Program-made: the position numbers and the translations under genes
In this document: positions 1-11,900 of the stretch, piece by piece
How positions within the stretch are numbered: position 1 is the stretch's first letter
Layout: the number at the start of each line of letters is the position of its first letter
Assembly (NCBI RefSeq): GCF_011386835.1
Contig: NC_088796.1
Span: forward strand, 71,251,468-71,315,467
Direction: 5' to 3'
Source of the DNA: Chrysemys picta bellii
Lineage: Eukaryota; Chordata; Testudines; Emydidae
Length of the DNA stretch: 64,000 nucleotides
The notes under the pieces: model-generated
Databases searched by the model: none
Seen by the model: the letters and a program-made list of their open reading frames with translations, nothing else
Told to the model about the DNA's origin: nothing

Positions 1-1444
1 CTTTTAGAGACAGCAACCTGCTAAATGAATGAATGTATTCGAGAGACAAGGGTGTGTATTTAGCGGGATTCTACTATAGCACAAATGTAAACCTTCAGGT
101 AATGAAGAGCAGTCAGGTCTCTGCAAAGAGTAGGTAATTGTCATAGCAATTCATCATAGGCTAGGGTCCAAGGAGCTCAAGAATTTTAGGCTTCTTAGGC
201 TAAAGCAGAGGTACCGGAAATGGAGTTATGGTAAAAGAATGGAAAGTCCTTCACAGGATTTAAATAAGCAGATACCAAAAGTAATAATGAAGTAATGGAT
301 ATAAACACAACAGGATGCTGAATATTAGGAAGACAGAATTCAGAGCATTTTATATGGATTTGTGATGAAAAGGCCATCAGGCCTTTGAAACACTTCTATA
401 AAAATGAAAGCCCTTTGGAAAGCAATATGCAGGTGACCTAGGTCCTGGGATCAGTAACATTTATCATTAGTGGAGAACAGCAAGTCTTGATGTCTTGTCA
501 ATTAGATTTTGTATAGCCCTCAGGCATATGCTTTGCCCAATACAGCACAGAATGTATGATGAGTCCTTCCAAGTCAAGATATTTTCTGATACTTTGAGAA
601 AACTATTTATTACCATGTTACTTAATCCTGGGAAAAAATGCCCGGAGCTGCAATAGTTATTACCCCTTTTCACTTATCAGTGCAGCAGACAGTTAGATAT
701 TGGCTAAAATCTTAGAAAAAAGCTGGAATCTTTCTCCCAAGTATGAGATTATCCAAAAAGCAAACAAGACTAATAAAAAATAGACTTTCCTATGTCCTAC
801 CATAAAATCAGGCTGCTATAGATCTAATTAACTTGATTAACCATAAAAACACCAAGATTATACAGCCATCAGTCTGGAGGAAGGAAAGCCTTTGACAGAA
901 TAGGATGGAAGTTTGTTACAATAAATTAAACAAATATGAATTCAAAGAGAACTTTTGTCAGTTTAATACTGAGACAGCAATCATAATCAATTATAATCTC
1001 GCAAAAATATTCACTACAGTTAAGGGTAGAAACCAAAACACAAAACCATTAATTATGACCTCATATTTCCTCCACAAATACATGACACACTTGATATGTC
1101 TCATATGTCAACCCTAAATGTTTACTGAGTTTGTGATGAATGTTTTGTGTTGTTCTGTGTGGGAGGGAGACGTGTTATGTAAAGTGTTCCCTAATCCACT
1201 GGCGGCCAAAAGAAATTCCTTGTGATGCTGTGGAATCAGTAACGGTCAGTGGAAATGTGCTGCATGAGGATGAGAGTACAGTTAGGAAGCATCCTAGAAC
1301 TCTGCCTTTCCTTGCTTGTTAGGGTTTGTACCTTTCTTCTTATTACCACCATTAGATGGAGTAACGCTTACATCTAAACCATGGCAAAAGGAGCAAGAAT
1401 GAGAACTAAGGTAGAAATGGCATGTGGAAGTAAGCACTCAATAG
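1..1444. other. Unassigned AT-rich intergenic sequence
   Basis: No reading frame here exceeds about 70 codons and none resembles a known protein. I see no repeat family I can name, no tRNA fold and no CpG-rich promoter-like stretch. It is probably old, diverged intergenic or intronic sequence. Confidence 0.6.
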
Positions 1445-1765
1445 AGCTGGTCAAAAAACGGTCAGCATGTGTCACAAAAAAATCCCCCTCCATTCCCCCA
1501 AAAGGAAAACTTTGGACGTTCTGATTAAAAATCTCAAAACAAAAAATATTTGTAAAATTGCAAAAACTTTTGATAGGGAACACAACAACTTCTTGTACTG
1601 TTGTACTTTTTAACTCCCTTTTCCAGAAAAAGTGTGTGTGGGGGGAAGAATGGAGGGGGCAGAGACTAGGTTAAAAAAATGAAATATTTTCACCAAAACT
1701 TTTAGTTTGGTTGAAAACTCATTTTTTGTTGAAAAAATATTTAGGATGAACATTTTTGACCAGCT
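1445..1765. mobile_element. Old inverted-repeat element (MITE-like)
   Basis: The left end reads AGCTGGTCAAAAAA and the right end reads CATTTTTGACCAGCT, giving terminal inverted repeats of about 12 bp. The interior is A/T-rich, with runs such as GAAAATATTT and TTTTTGTTGAAAAA that can also fold on themselves. It has no coding capacity. I could not read a clear target duplication, so the superfamily is unassigned; a diverged non-autonomous DNA transposon is the likeliest explanation. Confidence 0.5.
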
Positions 1766-3890
1766 TTATTAGGAAGGGATTGGACTCAACCAAGGATATT
1801 AGTCAGTGCACATTACTAAGTTGCACGATTGTCATATAAGTTAACTTCATGTTTGCAGACATGTATAGCTGAGGATACTTACCTTTCCCTTCTTCACTAC
1901 TACTTCCTTAAGATCTGAAAGACTTTAGTATATTCAATAAATCCTTGAAAGTACTAACTTCAAGCTCCTTTTCCGCATCTCAATTTTAGAGAAATTTCTG
2001 CCCTTACTCATTGTGTGAATCCCTTTGCTCTGCAGATGTATTAATAGTGGATCACAAACAGGGGCCTAATTTTACAGAGCCTGATTCTCTTGTTTCAGTA
2101 GTGTAAAGCAGGAGTAACTCCCCTTAAGGGGAGATACACATACTGACATAAAACTGGTGTAAGTCATAGGAAAATCAGGATTACATTATCTATACTTAGG
2201 TCCACACATACTATATAAGATATTGTGATGAAAGTTCTGTAACAAAATGATCTGATGCTAACCCCTGCACCTGTAGGATTGTTGCCTACATAATTTCCAC
2301 TGGTATTTTATATAACTTGCTCTTGAGAATCTCCAGAAATGGAGGCAAACCAAAGTTTTAACTCAGAAATTAACACTTGTCTTATCTGAATTCATGACCT
2401 AGTTCATTTATTTGGAACCCAAGAAGTGTATGGGAAGGCGCTAACAACAATACTTCATATTTTACTGCCTGTCTAGCAATAGCAGCAGATTTGAAAAAGT
2501 CCAGTATTTCTTTAACCTGAAAATATGCTATCAGATTTAGGGTCTTAAACTGGCTGAGAGTACTGTAGGTTTCAAAGCTCACAAATCCAAGAACATACTG
2601 CATCCACATTTTATTCAATTTTCTCTGTTCTGTTTCCTTTAGTTCTTGCTAAGAGTCATCCACAAGTAACACGCCTGGGATGTATTTGAGCAAACAGATG
2701 GCTTTGTATGGCATAATGTAAGTGGGAAGATATGGTTCTTTCCATGAATCTAAAAAAAAAAAAAGGGGGGGGGAGCGGGGAGGGATTTTGATTCAGGTCA
2801 TTAACCCTTACAAATGAAAACTAGAAACAGTAATGCCATCTGATGTGGCAAATGAGTATTTTGAGAATTCAGACCATGGAGTTGAGATTCCACAGAGCAA
2901 TCACATTATATTTTTCTGATATTGAAAGAAAGGAGTAGCCAAAGTTATGATTGCTTTTCTTTTTCTTTGGAGGATTAGGAAGAATTAGGCCCCTAGCACA
3001 GCAAGAATCTGAGTTTAACATCCAGAAAAGGAAGTAGATTATTGAAGCTCTTCAAGGATATACTCTTGAAGCACTGGGTAAAAGCAAGGTGTTACCAGGA
3101 TTAATCAGCCTCAGCAGCAAGAATCTGGCCATTAGTCCTGTGTACGCTTACTGCCAAGAAGCTAGCACATGCATTCTCAAGTGGCTTCTACTGCATGTTC
3201 ATGGGCTGTCTGGATTCTATGGCTCTGTAGCTATGTGTATGAAACCTTCAGAATCAGTAGTGATGCTATGAACAGGCTGCCATATTCTCAGAGTATTTTC
3301 TTTCCCCAGTATACTATGGGTGTGGGCAGTATTTCATTGCCACCCCCCAAACAGCCTATTTACTGTCTCTTTGGCTTGTGAATAGATAACAGCAAGGGTG
3401 ACTGTTCCTTTGTCTTCCCCTCTTTTCACAGAACCAGCATTCAGCATGAGCAAAACAAGCAGCTGTTTGGGGCCCTGCCCCTGGATGCTCCACATCCCAT
3501 GCAAGCTCTGAAATTCACAAGTTGACCCTTGTGGGACTGCAGGGGGAAGAAACAATCAGATGCCTGATCCCATCCAGCAAAAGGAGTAGAAAGAGGAAGC
3601 AACCTAGGACTTGATTTCTCCCCTTCTGGGAGCCTGGGGCATCACTTTTGCTTGGGTATCAGCCTTTCCATTTGTGAATCAGTTTGTTAATTTAAATTGT
3701 TTTTGCTGTTGCTGAGGTAAGAAAAAAATTGCCAAACTACATAACATTCAAAACACCCTATAAACAGTGCAGAAACCTTAAAATCCCATCTGCTGTGCAG
3801 GTGCATTCCATTGAATAACATTGAGAGCTGGTCAATACACCTCCACAAACAAGCAGGAGAAGCAGGATGTTATGGCCCAAGACTGTAAAG
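1766..3890. other. Unassigned intergenic sequence with a short MITE and an A/G homopolymer tract
   Basis: No gene is recognisable. The stretch contains a diverged palindromic MITE at 2079-2180, listed separately, and an A-run followed by a G-run near 2752-2772. The small frames at 3089-3555 overlap on both strands, carry no recognisable domain and look like chance frames. Confidence 0.55.
2079..2180. repeat. Short palindromic MITE-like repeat (GCCTGATTCT family)
   Basis: It starts GCCTGATTCTCTTG and ends AGGAAAATCAGG, so the ends are roughly inverted complements. The middle has GAGTAACTCCCCTTAAGGGG and TGGTGTAAGTCA. The same layout, better preserved, recurs at 43772-43868. The pair indicates a short non-autonomous family of about 100 bp. 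No coding potential. Confidence 0.55.
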
Positions 3891-3891
3891 A

Positions 3892-4232
3892 GTTACTCCT
3901 GGGGGAATTCTGCGCTACTGCATGTATGCATAATTAATGAGTTGTGCATATTTATTTTTTTGCGCCGAAAAAAGCTTCTGCCAAAATGTTGCTGCAGTTC
4001 TGCCTTTTGCCCACCAGAGGGCACTGTGGTGATAGAACACAGCAGCAGCTCCTGGCCAGCTAGGGAAGAGAAAGAGCCTTCCTTCTTTACAGTGCCTGTC
4101 AGAGGGTGGCTGAGTGCGGGGTACAGGGACACATAGGGACAGGGGGATGGCTGAGTGGGGACACAGAGACACATGGGGTCAGGGGATGCAGGGACACATA
4201 GGGACAGGAGGTTGCTGAGTGGGGATACCTCT
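3892..4232. mobile_element. Repeat starting with ACTCCTGGGGGAATTCTGCG; tandem 3' part
   Basis: The left part begins at about 3892 with a CTCCTGGGGGAATTC end and an A/T-rich GCATAATTAATGAG stretch. The right part, about 4096-4232, is a short tandem array in which GGCTGAGTG-GGGACA and ACACATAGGGACAGG motifs recur two to three times. I recall a CTCCTGGGGGAATTC-ended repeat as common in turtles, but I cannot see a matching right-hand inverted end here, so the class (DNA transposon versus LTR) stays open. The overlapping 85-93-codon frames are repeat-derived and not genes. Confidence 0.45.
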
Positions 4233-4424
4233 CAAGCATACACATACTAGTATTACACTATACTATATTATAGTTAGAAACTAGCAGCCTTACACTATTA
4301 ATTTATTCCGCTGCATTGTCTGCTGTTTGTTGCTGCTTGGTCAGGTCTCTTCAACAGCTGTACTCTTCTTCTATCCTCTCGGGCAGTCTTCCTATCTCTC
4401 AATCAACTGCCTTATATATGGTTT

Positions 4425-4875
4425 CATTGGTCATTAGCTTCTACTGAGCATGCTTGCTTGACCTGCTTAGCTAACCTTTCACCTATTTTCAAACAGAGCA
4501 TGCTCACTAGCAAACATTACCTCATTTTTGATAACCAGTTAAAGCAGCACTGAGCTGGCCCAAGCCAGTTCAGGCTGAGGCTTGTTTGACCTTTCTGTCT
4601 CCCTTTTACTTTTTGTACTGCACATGCTCATTATCTGACAATATCTCATTCTGCACATGCTCACTTGTGGTGTTTTTGCCTCAGAGAAATGATTACCCCA
4701 TCTGACCTTACTGCTCATGCCCCAGGCCATTTACTTCATGGTCATACCTCATTTTATGTAATTTTTTACTACTGGGCATGCTCAGCCCAGCTATACTTCA
4801 TGGCTGTACCTCATTTTACTCTACATTCTACTGGCCATGCTCAGCTCAGGAATCTCTCAGCTCTGGGCATATGAC
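4425..4875. repeat. Degenerate tandem repeat built on GCATGCTCA-type motifs
   Basis: Motifs close to GCATGCTCA recur near 4447, 4497, 4620, 4655, 4775 and 4831. Several are followed by TACCTCATTTTA-like sequence, for example near 4746 and 4808. The spacing is irregular, about 35-65 bp, so this is an eroded minisatellite or a repeat with internal duplication. No protein is supported. Confidence 0.45.
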
Positions 4876-6683
4876 CTACATTGTACAATAGTAAGTAACC
4901 TGCAGCTTTCAGTTGGTGAAGTGACTCCTGCTTATGGTATGCTACCTGGAGTTCCTTCCCAATAATCTTCAGTAATCAGCTTGCAGGACACTCTGCTTCC
5001 TCTGAAAGTGATGCCATTACTGTTCCATGTCTATTGACTTCTCACCGGCAAGCAATATAAAAAACTACATATCTTGTCCTTATCAATTAAAGATAGCACT
5101 TTCAGAATGTAGTGCCTTATGGGGACGCTTGCAGTGTACGGTGATTCTGATTTACTGTACTGTAGTAGTACAAGAAAAATTCAGCTCAGTTTGTTTATTC
5201 GATTTATAAATCCAATATTTCCTTGCAGTTTCTGAATTCTACCCTTAGTCTTTTTATGGGAGCTTTTCTCACAGTATATACTTATATAGAACATCTCACT
5301 GTATGTGCTGGTGCCATAAATATTCTTATAAATCTTCACCAGGCATTCTTCAGTAAAAATAGTGCTACACTAGATTAAAAAATGCAAACCACTGTGAACC
5401 ACAGACTGCTACAGGACCTGTTCAGACTTGAGACAAATAAAACTGCCCCCTGTTTACTTTTATATGATTGATAGTAAGAAGAGACTAACTTTACAATGTT
5501 AATATTTGAACTCAATATTTACACCAGAGGGATCTTTTTCAAATGTTGAACAAACGCAAGACTGACATTGCACCCAGGTTTGGTATAAATCAAGATAAGC
5601 CTTCCACAATAGTCCCCATTCTTTCTTTCTGTTGTTTTTAAGGAACCCAGTGTTCTACAACATCCCCCCTCCGCAACTACCAATTTGGGAGCAAGGGCCA
5701 GATTCTCAAAATCAGTAGGAGTTAGGAACCTAAATACTTTTGAGGATCTGAACCCATCAGCATCCTTCCTTCCCCATCCATGCTTTTTCAAGTATTGGCC
5801 AAATGGCCTACTCCCCCATTCTGCATTTTTGGAGCCTATTTCCCCTAAGATGCCCAACAGCATCTTCAGAGCCATGAATGAGCAGCAATGGTACTAGGAA
5901 ATGCGGCTGGGATATAGAGTAACTAGATTTTCCACCTTAAAAACAGGACCATAGGTTGCGTGGGCAAGGCCATGTAGTAGGGTCTCAGTTGTATCATGAT
6001 CAGTGGAACTGGAATCAGAAGGCCCATGTTCCCTAGTGTTATTGTTATTGAAGAGACACTAGGGAAAGCAGACAGGCTGAAAGCAATTCATCTCCATGGA
6101 CAGAGCAGCACATAGGGTTTAATAAAGTTCCACTTGTTCGACTTAACCTGCACTCAGCTTCACACTTTGCAAATGAAATATCAATAACTGGGTATATAGA
6201 TGTGTGTGTTTCCCTCTCCAAACCCACGTACATTAATCTTCCCCACAGTATAATGTAAAACTTTCAATACAACCTCAGCAGCATTAGCAAATATTCAAGG
6301 TTGTGCCCAAGTTGTGTGTGTGATGTGGGAAGTGTTGTGTCTGTGTGGGAAGCAAGAGGTTTGCAGCTGGGGGAGTGTTTGGCTGGGGTGAACCTGGATG
6401 TTGTACCTTGTCCATGATGCAGTAGCATTTTCAGGCTGGATGTGAACAAAGGGTCTGGTTCTTTGCTGTTGGAACCTGCTAGCGGATATGCTGTGTCCAG
6501 TGTATTTTAAAAATAAAAGGAAGAGTTTTTACCTGTCAAGTCCTGAATTCAGGGCACTGTGTGTCTCTGACAACTTGGTGACCCTGCAATTGCCTAAAAC
6601 AGGAACCACATTCTTTGTACTGCTTTTGGTGTTCTGGGTGCCATCCATTCTGTCAGGAAAAATAAGTAACCCTGATTTTAGGT
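4876..6683. other. Unassigned intergenic sequence
   Basis: The longest frame, 118 codons on the minus strand at 5519-5875, has no recognisable domain, and a plus-strand frame runs through the same bases, so I do not call it a gene. No tRNA, inverted-repeat element or LTR ends are evident. Confidence 0.5.
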
Positions 6684-6691
6684 CTTGGTAG

Positions 6692-7003
6692 CAGGGCCAG
6701 CTCTAACTTTTTTGCTGCCCCGCCGAGCCCCCCCCCCCGCCAAGCGCTGCTCCGCCGCCCCCCCCCCCCCGAGCGCCGCGCTGCCGGACCCCGCCCCCCC
6801 AAGCGCCGTGCCTCATGCCGCCGGACCCCCCCCCCGAGAGCTGTGCCCCGCGCTGCCCCCCCCGCCGAGTGCCGCGCCGCCGGAGCGGCCTCCCCCGCGG
6901 AATGCCACGCCGCGCTGCCCCCCGCCACCCCAAGATTGGCCGCCCCTTACCAGGAGCCTCCCCAAGCATGTGCTTGGTTGCCTGGTGCCTGGAGCCGGCC
7001 CTG
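6692..7003 (+). mobile_element. Non-autonomous hAT element, GC-rich interior (family 1, copy 1)
   Basis: The ends are CAGGGCCAGCTC and GAGCCGGCCCTG, inverted complements with one mismatch. The 8 bases before the left end (6684-6691, CTTGGTAG) recur exactly after the right end (7004-7011). An 8-bp duplication and CAGGG-type ends are hallmarks of the hAT superfamily. The interior is extremely C-rich and CpG-rich. The right end contains CCAAGCATGTGCTTGG, shared with the other three copies. No transposase is encoded; the several frames of 60-160 codons through it are artefacts of GC richness. Confidence 0.88.
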
Positions 7004-7102
7004 CTTGGTAGGTAAGTCAAAGAGTAAACAGTTCTCAGATATTTTTTTAAACGCATTGATTTGTAAGACTTTAAAGCTAAAGTTAATGAGTTACAATCTT
7101 GG

Positions 7103-7398
7103 GATCCTATCCTGAAAACACTTATGCATGTGCTTAACTTTAGTATTGTGAAATCAATGGGACTACTCAAAGTTAAGTACACCTCTACCTCGATAGAACA
7201 CTGTCCTCGGGAGCCAAAAAATCTTACCGCGTTATAGGTGAAACCGCGTTATATCGAACTTGCTTTGATCCGCCGGAGTGTGCAGCCCCGCCCCCCCGGA
7301 TCACTGCTTTACCATGTTATATCCGAATTCGTGTTATATCGGGTAGCGTTATATCGAGGTAGAGGTGTCTGTGTGTAAACATTTGCAGAATCAGAGCC
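7103..7398. repeat. Palindromic MITE-like repeat split by a second element
   Basis: The left half (7103-7178) holds GATCCTATCCTGAAAACACT and TGCATGTGCTTAACTTTAG, then AATCAATGGGACTACTCAAAG. The right half (7372-7398) continues with TGTAAACATTTGCAGAATC. Put together this is a self-complementary repeat of about 110 bp, interrupted by the element at 7179-7368. A more intact relative lies at 7498-7621. Confidence 0.55.
7179..7368. mobile_element. Mariner/Tigger-like miniature element with CGATATAAC-type ends
   Basis: The left end reads ACACCTCTACCTCGAT and the right end is its exact complement, ATCGAGGTAGAGGTGT. The sub-terminal motifs CGCGTTATA, GTTATATCGAA and GTTATATC repeat on both arms, so most of the 190 bp folds back. 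The bases before the left end include TA, fitting a Tc1/mariner insertion, but the right-hand TA is not clean. No coding sequence. The Tigger assignment rests on end similarity recalled from known families and is tentative; the inverted-repeat structure itself is certain. Confidence 0.75.
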
Positions 7399-7497
7399 TG
7401 AAAATATTTTATATTTATTTTAAAAGCACGTCAGTACACCTCTAAATCAGACTGGTTTCGCATCAAGACTCTCCTAGTGACTACTGAGAGATTATAG

Positions 7498-7621
7498 CCC
7501 AATCCTGCAATCACTTTTGTATGTGCTTGATTTTAAGTGTGTGGGCAATTCAGATGAAGTAAATGGTGCTGTTCATATGCTTAAAGTTAAATGCATGAAT
7601 AAGTATTTGCAGAATCAGAGC
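7498..7621. repeat. Palindromic MITE-like repeat (second copy)
   Basis: The ends CAATCCTGCAATCAC and GTATTTGCAGAATC are loosely inverted. The middle TATGTGCTTGATTTTAAG and CATATGCTTAAAGTTAA pair with each other. It is the same family as the split copy at 7103-7398 but not interrupted. Confidence 0.5.
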
Positions 7622-7629
7622 TTATAGTA

Positions 7630-8449
7630 GCTGCCTCCCAGTTTGCTTACCCTATCATACAGTTTAACAGGTCTTAAGAGGATAGTTGCAAAATTCTTTC
7701 CCAAATTCTTTCCAAAACTTTTTCATTTCCTATTTCTTCTAAGGGCTTCTAAGACACTTCCAGATCACCAAGGAATTTGAAAGATGCTAAGTATGGCCAT
7801 GATCCTTTAGTCAGATCTGATTGGAGCCTAAAATGGGAGAAGTGGGGTGTCAAAAAACCCATTCCCCCAGAATCTTGTGGGGAGAGAGAATAGGGATTTA
7901 AAAAAAATCTGGCTGGGCCAGCAAAAGTTTTTTGGCTTGTTAGGCTTGAGCCTCACATTTTTCCAGTTGGAAGAACACCACTAATTTTCTGCTACTTGTT
8001 GCTGATGCATGCCAGTGTGTTGGTTTCCTGGGCACAATGCATTCTGTGAGATGCCTAACTGGGAAAAGCACCAGAGCTGATTTTGAATATAGAAAGCGTT
8101 TAAAGGGTTAGTTAATACACTACTCCACCTTTTGGACACCAGAACAAATCTCTGAAGGTAGGAGAACTTGAGATGATTGTAAGGCAGCAAAATCTCGGAG
8201 AAGGGTGGAGGAATGTGATCGCAGAGAAGTTTGGGGCTAAGGAGGGGGCTGTTTTTTTGGGAGTGCTCAATGAATACAGGGAATAGCCATGCTTTTGCAT
8301 CCCATAGAGTAGATGCGAATTTGATTTAAGGATGTGGCTGACCAGTCTGACATGCCCCTTCCGTGTGAGGGGTAATGAGGTTCACTGTCCATGTTCCAGT
8401 AACTATTTTTTGACAAATGTTTTCTCGGTGTTGAGTGGTAGTTGGTAAA
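7630..8449. other. Unassigned intergenic sequence
   Basis: No protein-like frame, no LTR ends and no recognisable SINE. Small minus-strand frames at 7981-8300 show no domain. Confidence 0.5.
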
Positions 8450-8457
8450 TACTGAAC

Positions 8458-8693
8458 CAGGGCCGGCTCCAAGGTTTTTGCCGCCCCAAGCAGCCCCGCC
8501 CCCCGCAAAAAAAAAAAAAAAAAAAAAAAAGCCGCGATCGCGATCTGTGGCACTTCGGCGGGAGGTCTTTCGCTACGAGCGGGAGTGAGGGACCCACTGC
8601 CAAATTGCCACCGAAGAGCCGGACTTGCCGTCCCTCTCCGGTGTGGCCACCCCAAGCACCTGCTTGGTAAGCTGGTGCCTGGAGCCGGCTCTG
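8458..8693 (+). mobile_element. Non-autonomous hAT element (family 1, copy 2)
   Basis: The ends are CAGGGCCGGCTC and GAGCCGGCTCTG. The 8-bp duplication TACTGAAC is exact at 8450-8457 and 8694-8701. The interior holds a 24-25-bp A-run at about 8507-8530 next to GCCGCGATCGCGATC, and the shared CCCAAGCACCTGCTTGG block near the right end. At 236 bp it is the shortest of the four copies. The 105- and 125-codon minus-strand frames contain a phenylalanine run from the A-tract and are not genes. Confidence 0.9.
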
Positions 8694-8701
8694 TACTGAA
8701 C

Positions 8702-9628
8702 ATACTCTCTCTCCCTCCATTGTTTTACAAAACTTTTATTTCATTTCAGGTGACAATAGACTATTTGGTCTGTAGTTTCTCTTAATTAAATAGAGAGGGC
8801 AATATCTATACGTTTTCTCTTCATGTTAAGTACTTAATACATAAGTAACTTTACTCTTCCTTCCTTATTACTTATAGATATAATTTAAGATTACGACAGC
8901 CTCTTATCTCATCCTGTGTTCTTTTATAGTCCTGATTGCTGCTAAACTGTACAGCTGCAAACACTAATAAGAGTAATTTAAATGAAGCATGCACAGCAGC
9001 AGAATCCTTTCTTCCCAGGAGAGTTCTGTACAGCCGGTAGTCTGAGTTATACTTCATACATAGTATTCAAGACCATGAGAACTATGTGGACGTGTATAGT
9101 TGTACTATGGGATAATGTTTTGCAAGTCAAGGTGCCTTCAGGGCTGTCATATAAGTTTGAGTTATGGGCTATGAGGGACTGCTTAGTCTTAGATTCTGTT
9201 CAAAATAGTTTTCTGGCTAAAATCCTGGGCCTAACTCCTTCTGTAACGGGAATGTTACTCAGATGGGAAACAAATCCTAATTATATCAACGTTAGATGAT
9301 ATCTTAATGAAAAAGGCCTCAAAGATTATTAATATTGCTTTGTTATCAGAAACAGTTCTGACTAGTAAAAATGATAATAGATAAAACTCATAAAGCATTC
9401 ACTACCTCAGCTTGCTCTTGGGCACCTGAGGGAAGAATTTTTTTATCACTTTCTGTTTATGCCAAACTATGAACCAAAGATAATAGACAGGAAGATGAGG
9501 CTAGATTCAGGGTCTTGATTTCCAGTTTCTTCATTCCTGTGTTTGGGGCAGACACAGAGAGGGTAAATGTGGCTTTAAGCCCCCTTCATGGGCCCCCTGA
9601 GATAGTTAGAGCAGTCTCAGGGACTCTA
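8702..9628. other. Unassigned intergenic sequence
   Basis: A 105-codon plus-strand frame (8982-9299) has no recognisable domain or initiation context beyond chance. No repeat ends are visible. Confidence 0.5.
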
Positions 9629-10250
9629 AGTGTACATCTACACTGCAATTAAAAACCTGTGTCTTGCCCGTGCTGGCTGACGCGGGCTAAGAAGCTGTTT
9701 AACTGCATTGTAAACATTTGGGCTGAGGCTGGAGCCTGGGCTCTAGGCAGGGGTGAAAGTAACTTAAAGGACTTACCGGTATGCTGGAGTCCTGAGCGGG
9801 GGCGTGGCCTCAACGGGAAGAGGCGGGACCTTTCAAGATTTAAAGGCTCTGGGGCTCCGGCTGTGGCTGAGAGCCCCAGGGCCTTTAAATCACCCTGGAC
9901 CTAACAGCTGCAGAGGCGGCTGGGAGCCCTGTGGCTCAGTGGCAAATTAAAGGGCCTGGGGCTCCGGCGGCGCTTTAAAGGGCCCGGGGCTTCCCGCAGT
10001 GGCTGGAGCCCTGGGCCCTTTAAATCACTGCAGCAGAAGCCGGTCTGGTCTGGCACGACGTAATGGCTGTCGCTGGTACGCCGAACCGGACCATACCGGC
10101 TTACTTCCACCTCTGGCTCTAGGACCCTGCAAGGTGGGAAAGTCCAAGAGCTCAGGCTGCAGCCTGAACATTTACACCAGAATTAAACAGTCCCTAGTCA
10201 GCTGACACAGGCCAGCTGTGAGGTTTTTACCTTCAGTGTAGCCAGACCCT
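9629..10250. repeat. Palindromic DNA element interrupted by a hAT insertion
   Basis: The left part (9629-9747) begins CATCTACACTGCAATTAAA and ends GAGCCTGGGCTCTAGG. The right part (10124-10250) has complementary text: CAGGCTGCAGCC, ATTAAACAG, CAGCTGACACAGGCCAGC and a final CAGTGTAGCCAGACCCT. The two halves would pair into one long foldback. The hAT element at 9748-10115 lies near the centre and shows a clean 8-bp duplication, so it arrived later. Confidence 0.7.
9748..10115. mobile_element. Non-autonomous hAT element with TTTAAA-centred palindromes (family 2, medium copy)
   Basis: The ends are CAGGGGTGAAAGTAA and TTACTTCCACCTCTG. The 8-bp duplication GCTCTAGG is exact at 9740-9747 and 10116-10123. 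The interior has alternating TTTAAAGGGCCxGGG and GGGCCCTTTAAA blocks around 9840-10025, and TACCGG near both ends. No transposase. A longer relative is at 12372-13396 and a tiny one at 31563-31677. Confidence 0.9.
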
Positions 10251-11641
10251 AATTTACTCTGATTTCTAAGATCTGTAGAAATCACTGGCTAGCCAATGCA
10301 GTGTGTTCTGGCCACATCCTCAACCTGCCCCTATGCTAGGAAAAATGATTATTAGCTTTATGCTGGCCAGGGATGCCTTCTGCACTTGGTGTATCTTTAA
10401 TGTGTGTGTGTGTGTGGGGGGGGGGATGCTCTTTTTGCCCTCTTTAAGATTATTTTTATACCAACAGAGTGGCATAAAGGGGCTGGGGTGTAACTAAGGG
10501 CCCAGAGTATCTTGATTTGCCCCCTGTCACTTTATTTCCTCTTTTTTGAACCAAAGAAAATATTTTGTATTTATTTTAGTAAATTGGTTAAAAAAGTCAA
10601 ATGCCGAAAACCCTGCATTTCACTGAGATTTGAAGCAATGAAGTCTGCAGTTTTAATTGGCAGATTAAAGGGCATCCACGTGAATGAAAGAATATGTTCA
10701 TGCAGTGAACACAGAGTGGAAACCCCTAGCTGTTACAGGATTCAACAAACAAGTCTTACTTATATTTGAGAGACAGTTTTTAGAGAACAAATCTTTCCTT
10801 AGACCGTTAATTTGTTTCCAAAAGAGCAGAAAATTTGGTTGCTGGCATCAGATTGTACTGACATTCCCTGTTGAGAGAGTTTTCAGTTTGCATATTATGC
10901 AAACTTAATTAGATATTGACATAAATAGAGTTTTGGGGGATTATTTCTGCTGTGTTTAATGGGGAGATTTTGCATCTGTTTTGACTCATTAATCTCTCTA
11001 TTACTGTCACTTGATTATATATGTCTGTGAAGCCAAGTTGTGTATGCAATAACACTTGATTGACTGATTGTATTATACAGTAGGCAGGATTTAAGAAGTG
11101 AATGCTAACAACACTAGTGAGTCTGATTAATTAATTTGCTCATTCTTAGACTGAGGCCAATTCTTGCTTCTGAGCTTGTTTAGGAGCTTTGTAGAAAATC
11201 CATTACTGCTGCTAAGACTGTGATTTCTAGTAGAGAAAAAAAGTCTGTTAGTATTGTGATGTGTTTTTAAAACCTTTTTAGGTGTTGGTGTATTTGCTGA
11301 TATTCATATTGGTTTTGTATTGATAAATTCGCTGGCTTGTAGCTCCAACTTAGTGTCTTCTTTATTTTTGGAGGCCCTGGGACAGTTTGCAAGACAATGG
11401 GGGTCTGGTGGCTTTGCGCTGAATGTTTTAAAAAGTAATTGTTTTTTGTAGTTACAAATTCAAGTAGGATTAGATTCTCCTAAGTACCTTGGCCCTGTTT
11501 CAATGACACGCTTAACTTTAAGCTTGTGAATAGTCTCACTGACATCAAAATCGAGCCCATATATATATGTGTGTGTGTATATATATATATATATGGATCC
11601 GTATAGTATCTGTGAAGAATGTAGATTAGATCCTGGAGAGA
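10251..11641. other. Unassigned AT-rich sequence with short microsatellites
   Basis: No gene is supported. A TG-run followed by a G-run occurs at about 10401-10425. A mixed AT/TG microsatellite, ATATATATGTGTGTGTGTAT and onward, lies at about 11560-11594. Otherwise I see nothing nameable. Confidence 0.55.
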
Positions 11642-11712
11642 GGGCTAGATCCTCACAATTCTTTCAAATCAGTGGAGCCACATTGAGTTTCACCAGCTGA
11701 AGATCTGATCCA
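11642..11712. repeat. Short palindromic repeat (GATCCTCA family)
   Basis: GCTAGATCCTCACAATTCTT at the left and CACCAGCTGAAGATCTGATC at the right are roughly inverted, with a GTGGAGCCACATTGAG middle. Similar short foldbacks occur at 25617-25695, 29430-29505 and 52195-52258. These are probably small relics of non-autonomous DNA elements. Confidence 0.4.
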
Positions 11713-11900
11713 TTGATGGCACTTAGTGGCCTACAGCATGTCACAATTAATAGGGGAAGAAAAGGACAGCATGATTATTTAAGGAAAGTTGGAACAAACT
11801 TTCTAAATGTGTCGGCCTCACGAAACCAAATTCACAAACAATCCAATTACTAACGTACACCAAAATCTTGATTTTTCTGGAAAATGTCTGTGCTAATCTA

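Noticed and set aside
5519..5875. 118-codon minus-strand frame
   Set aside because: No domain, no repeat relation, and an overlapping plus-strand frame. It could be chance; I have no support for a gene.
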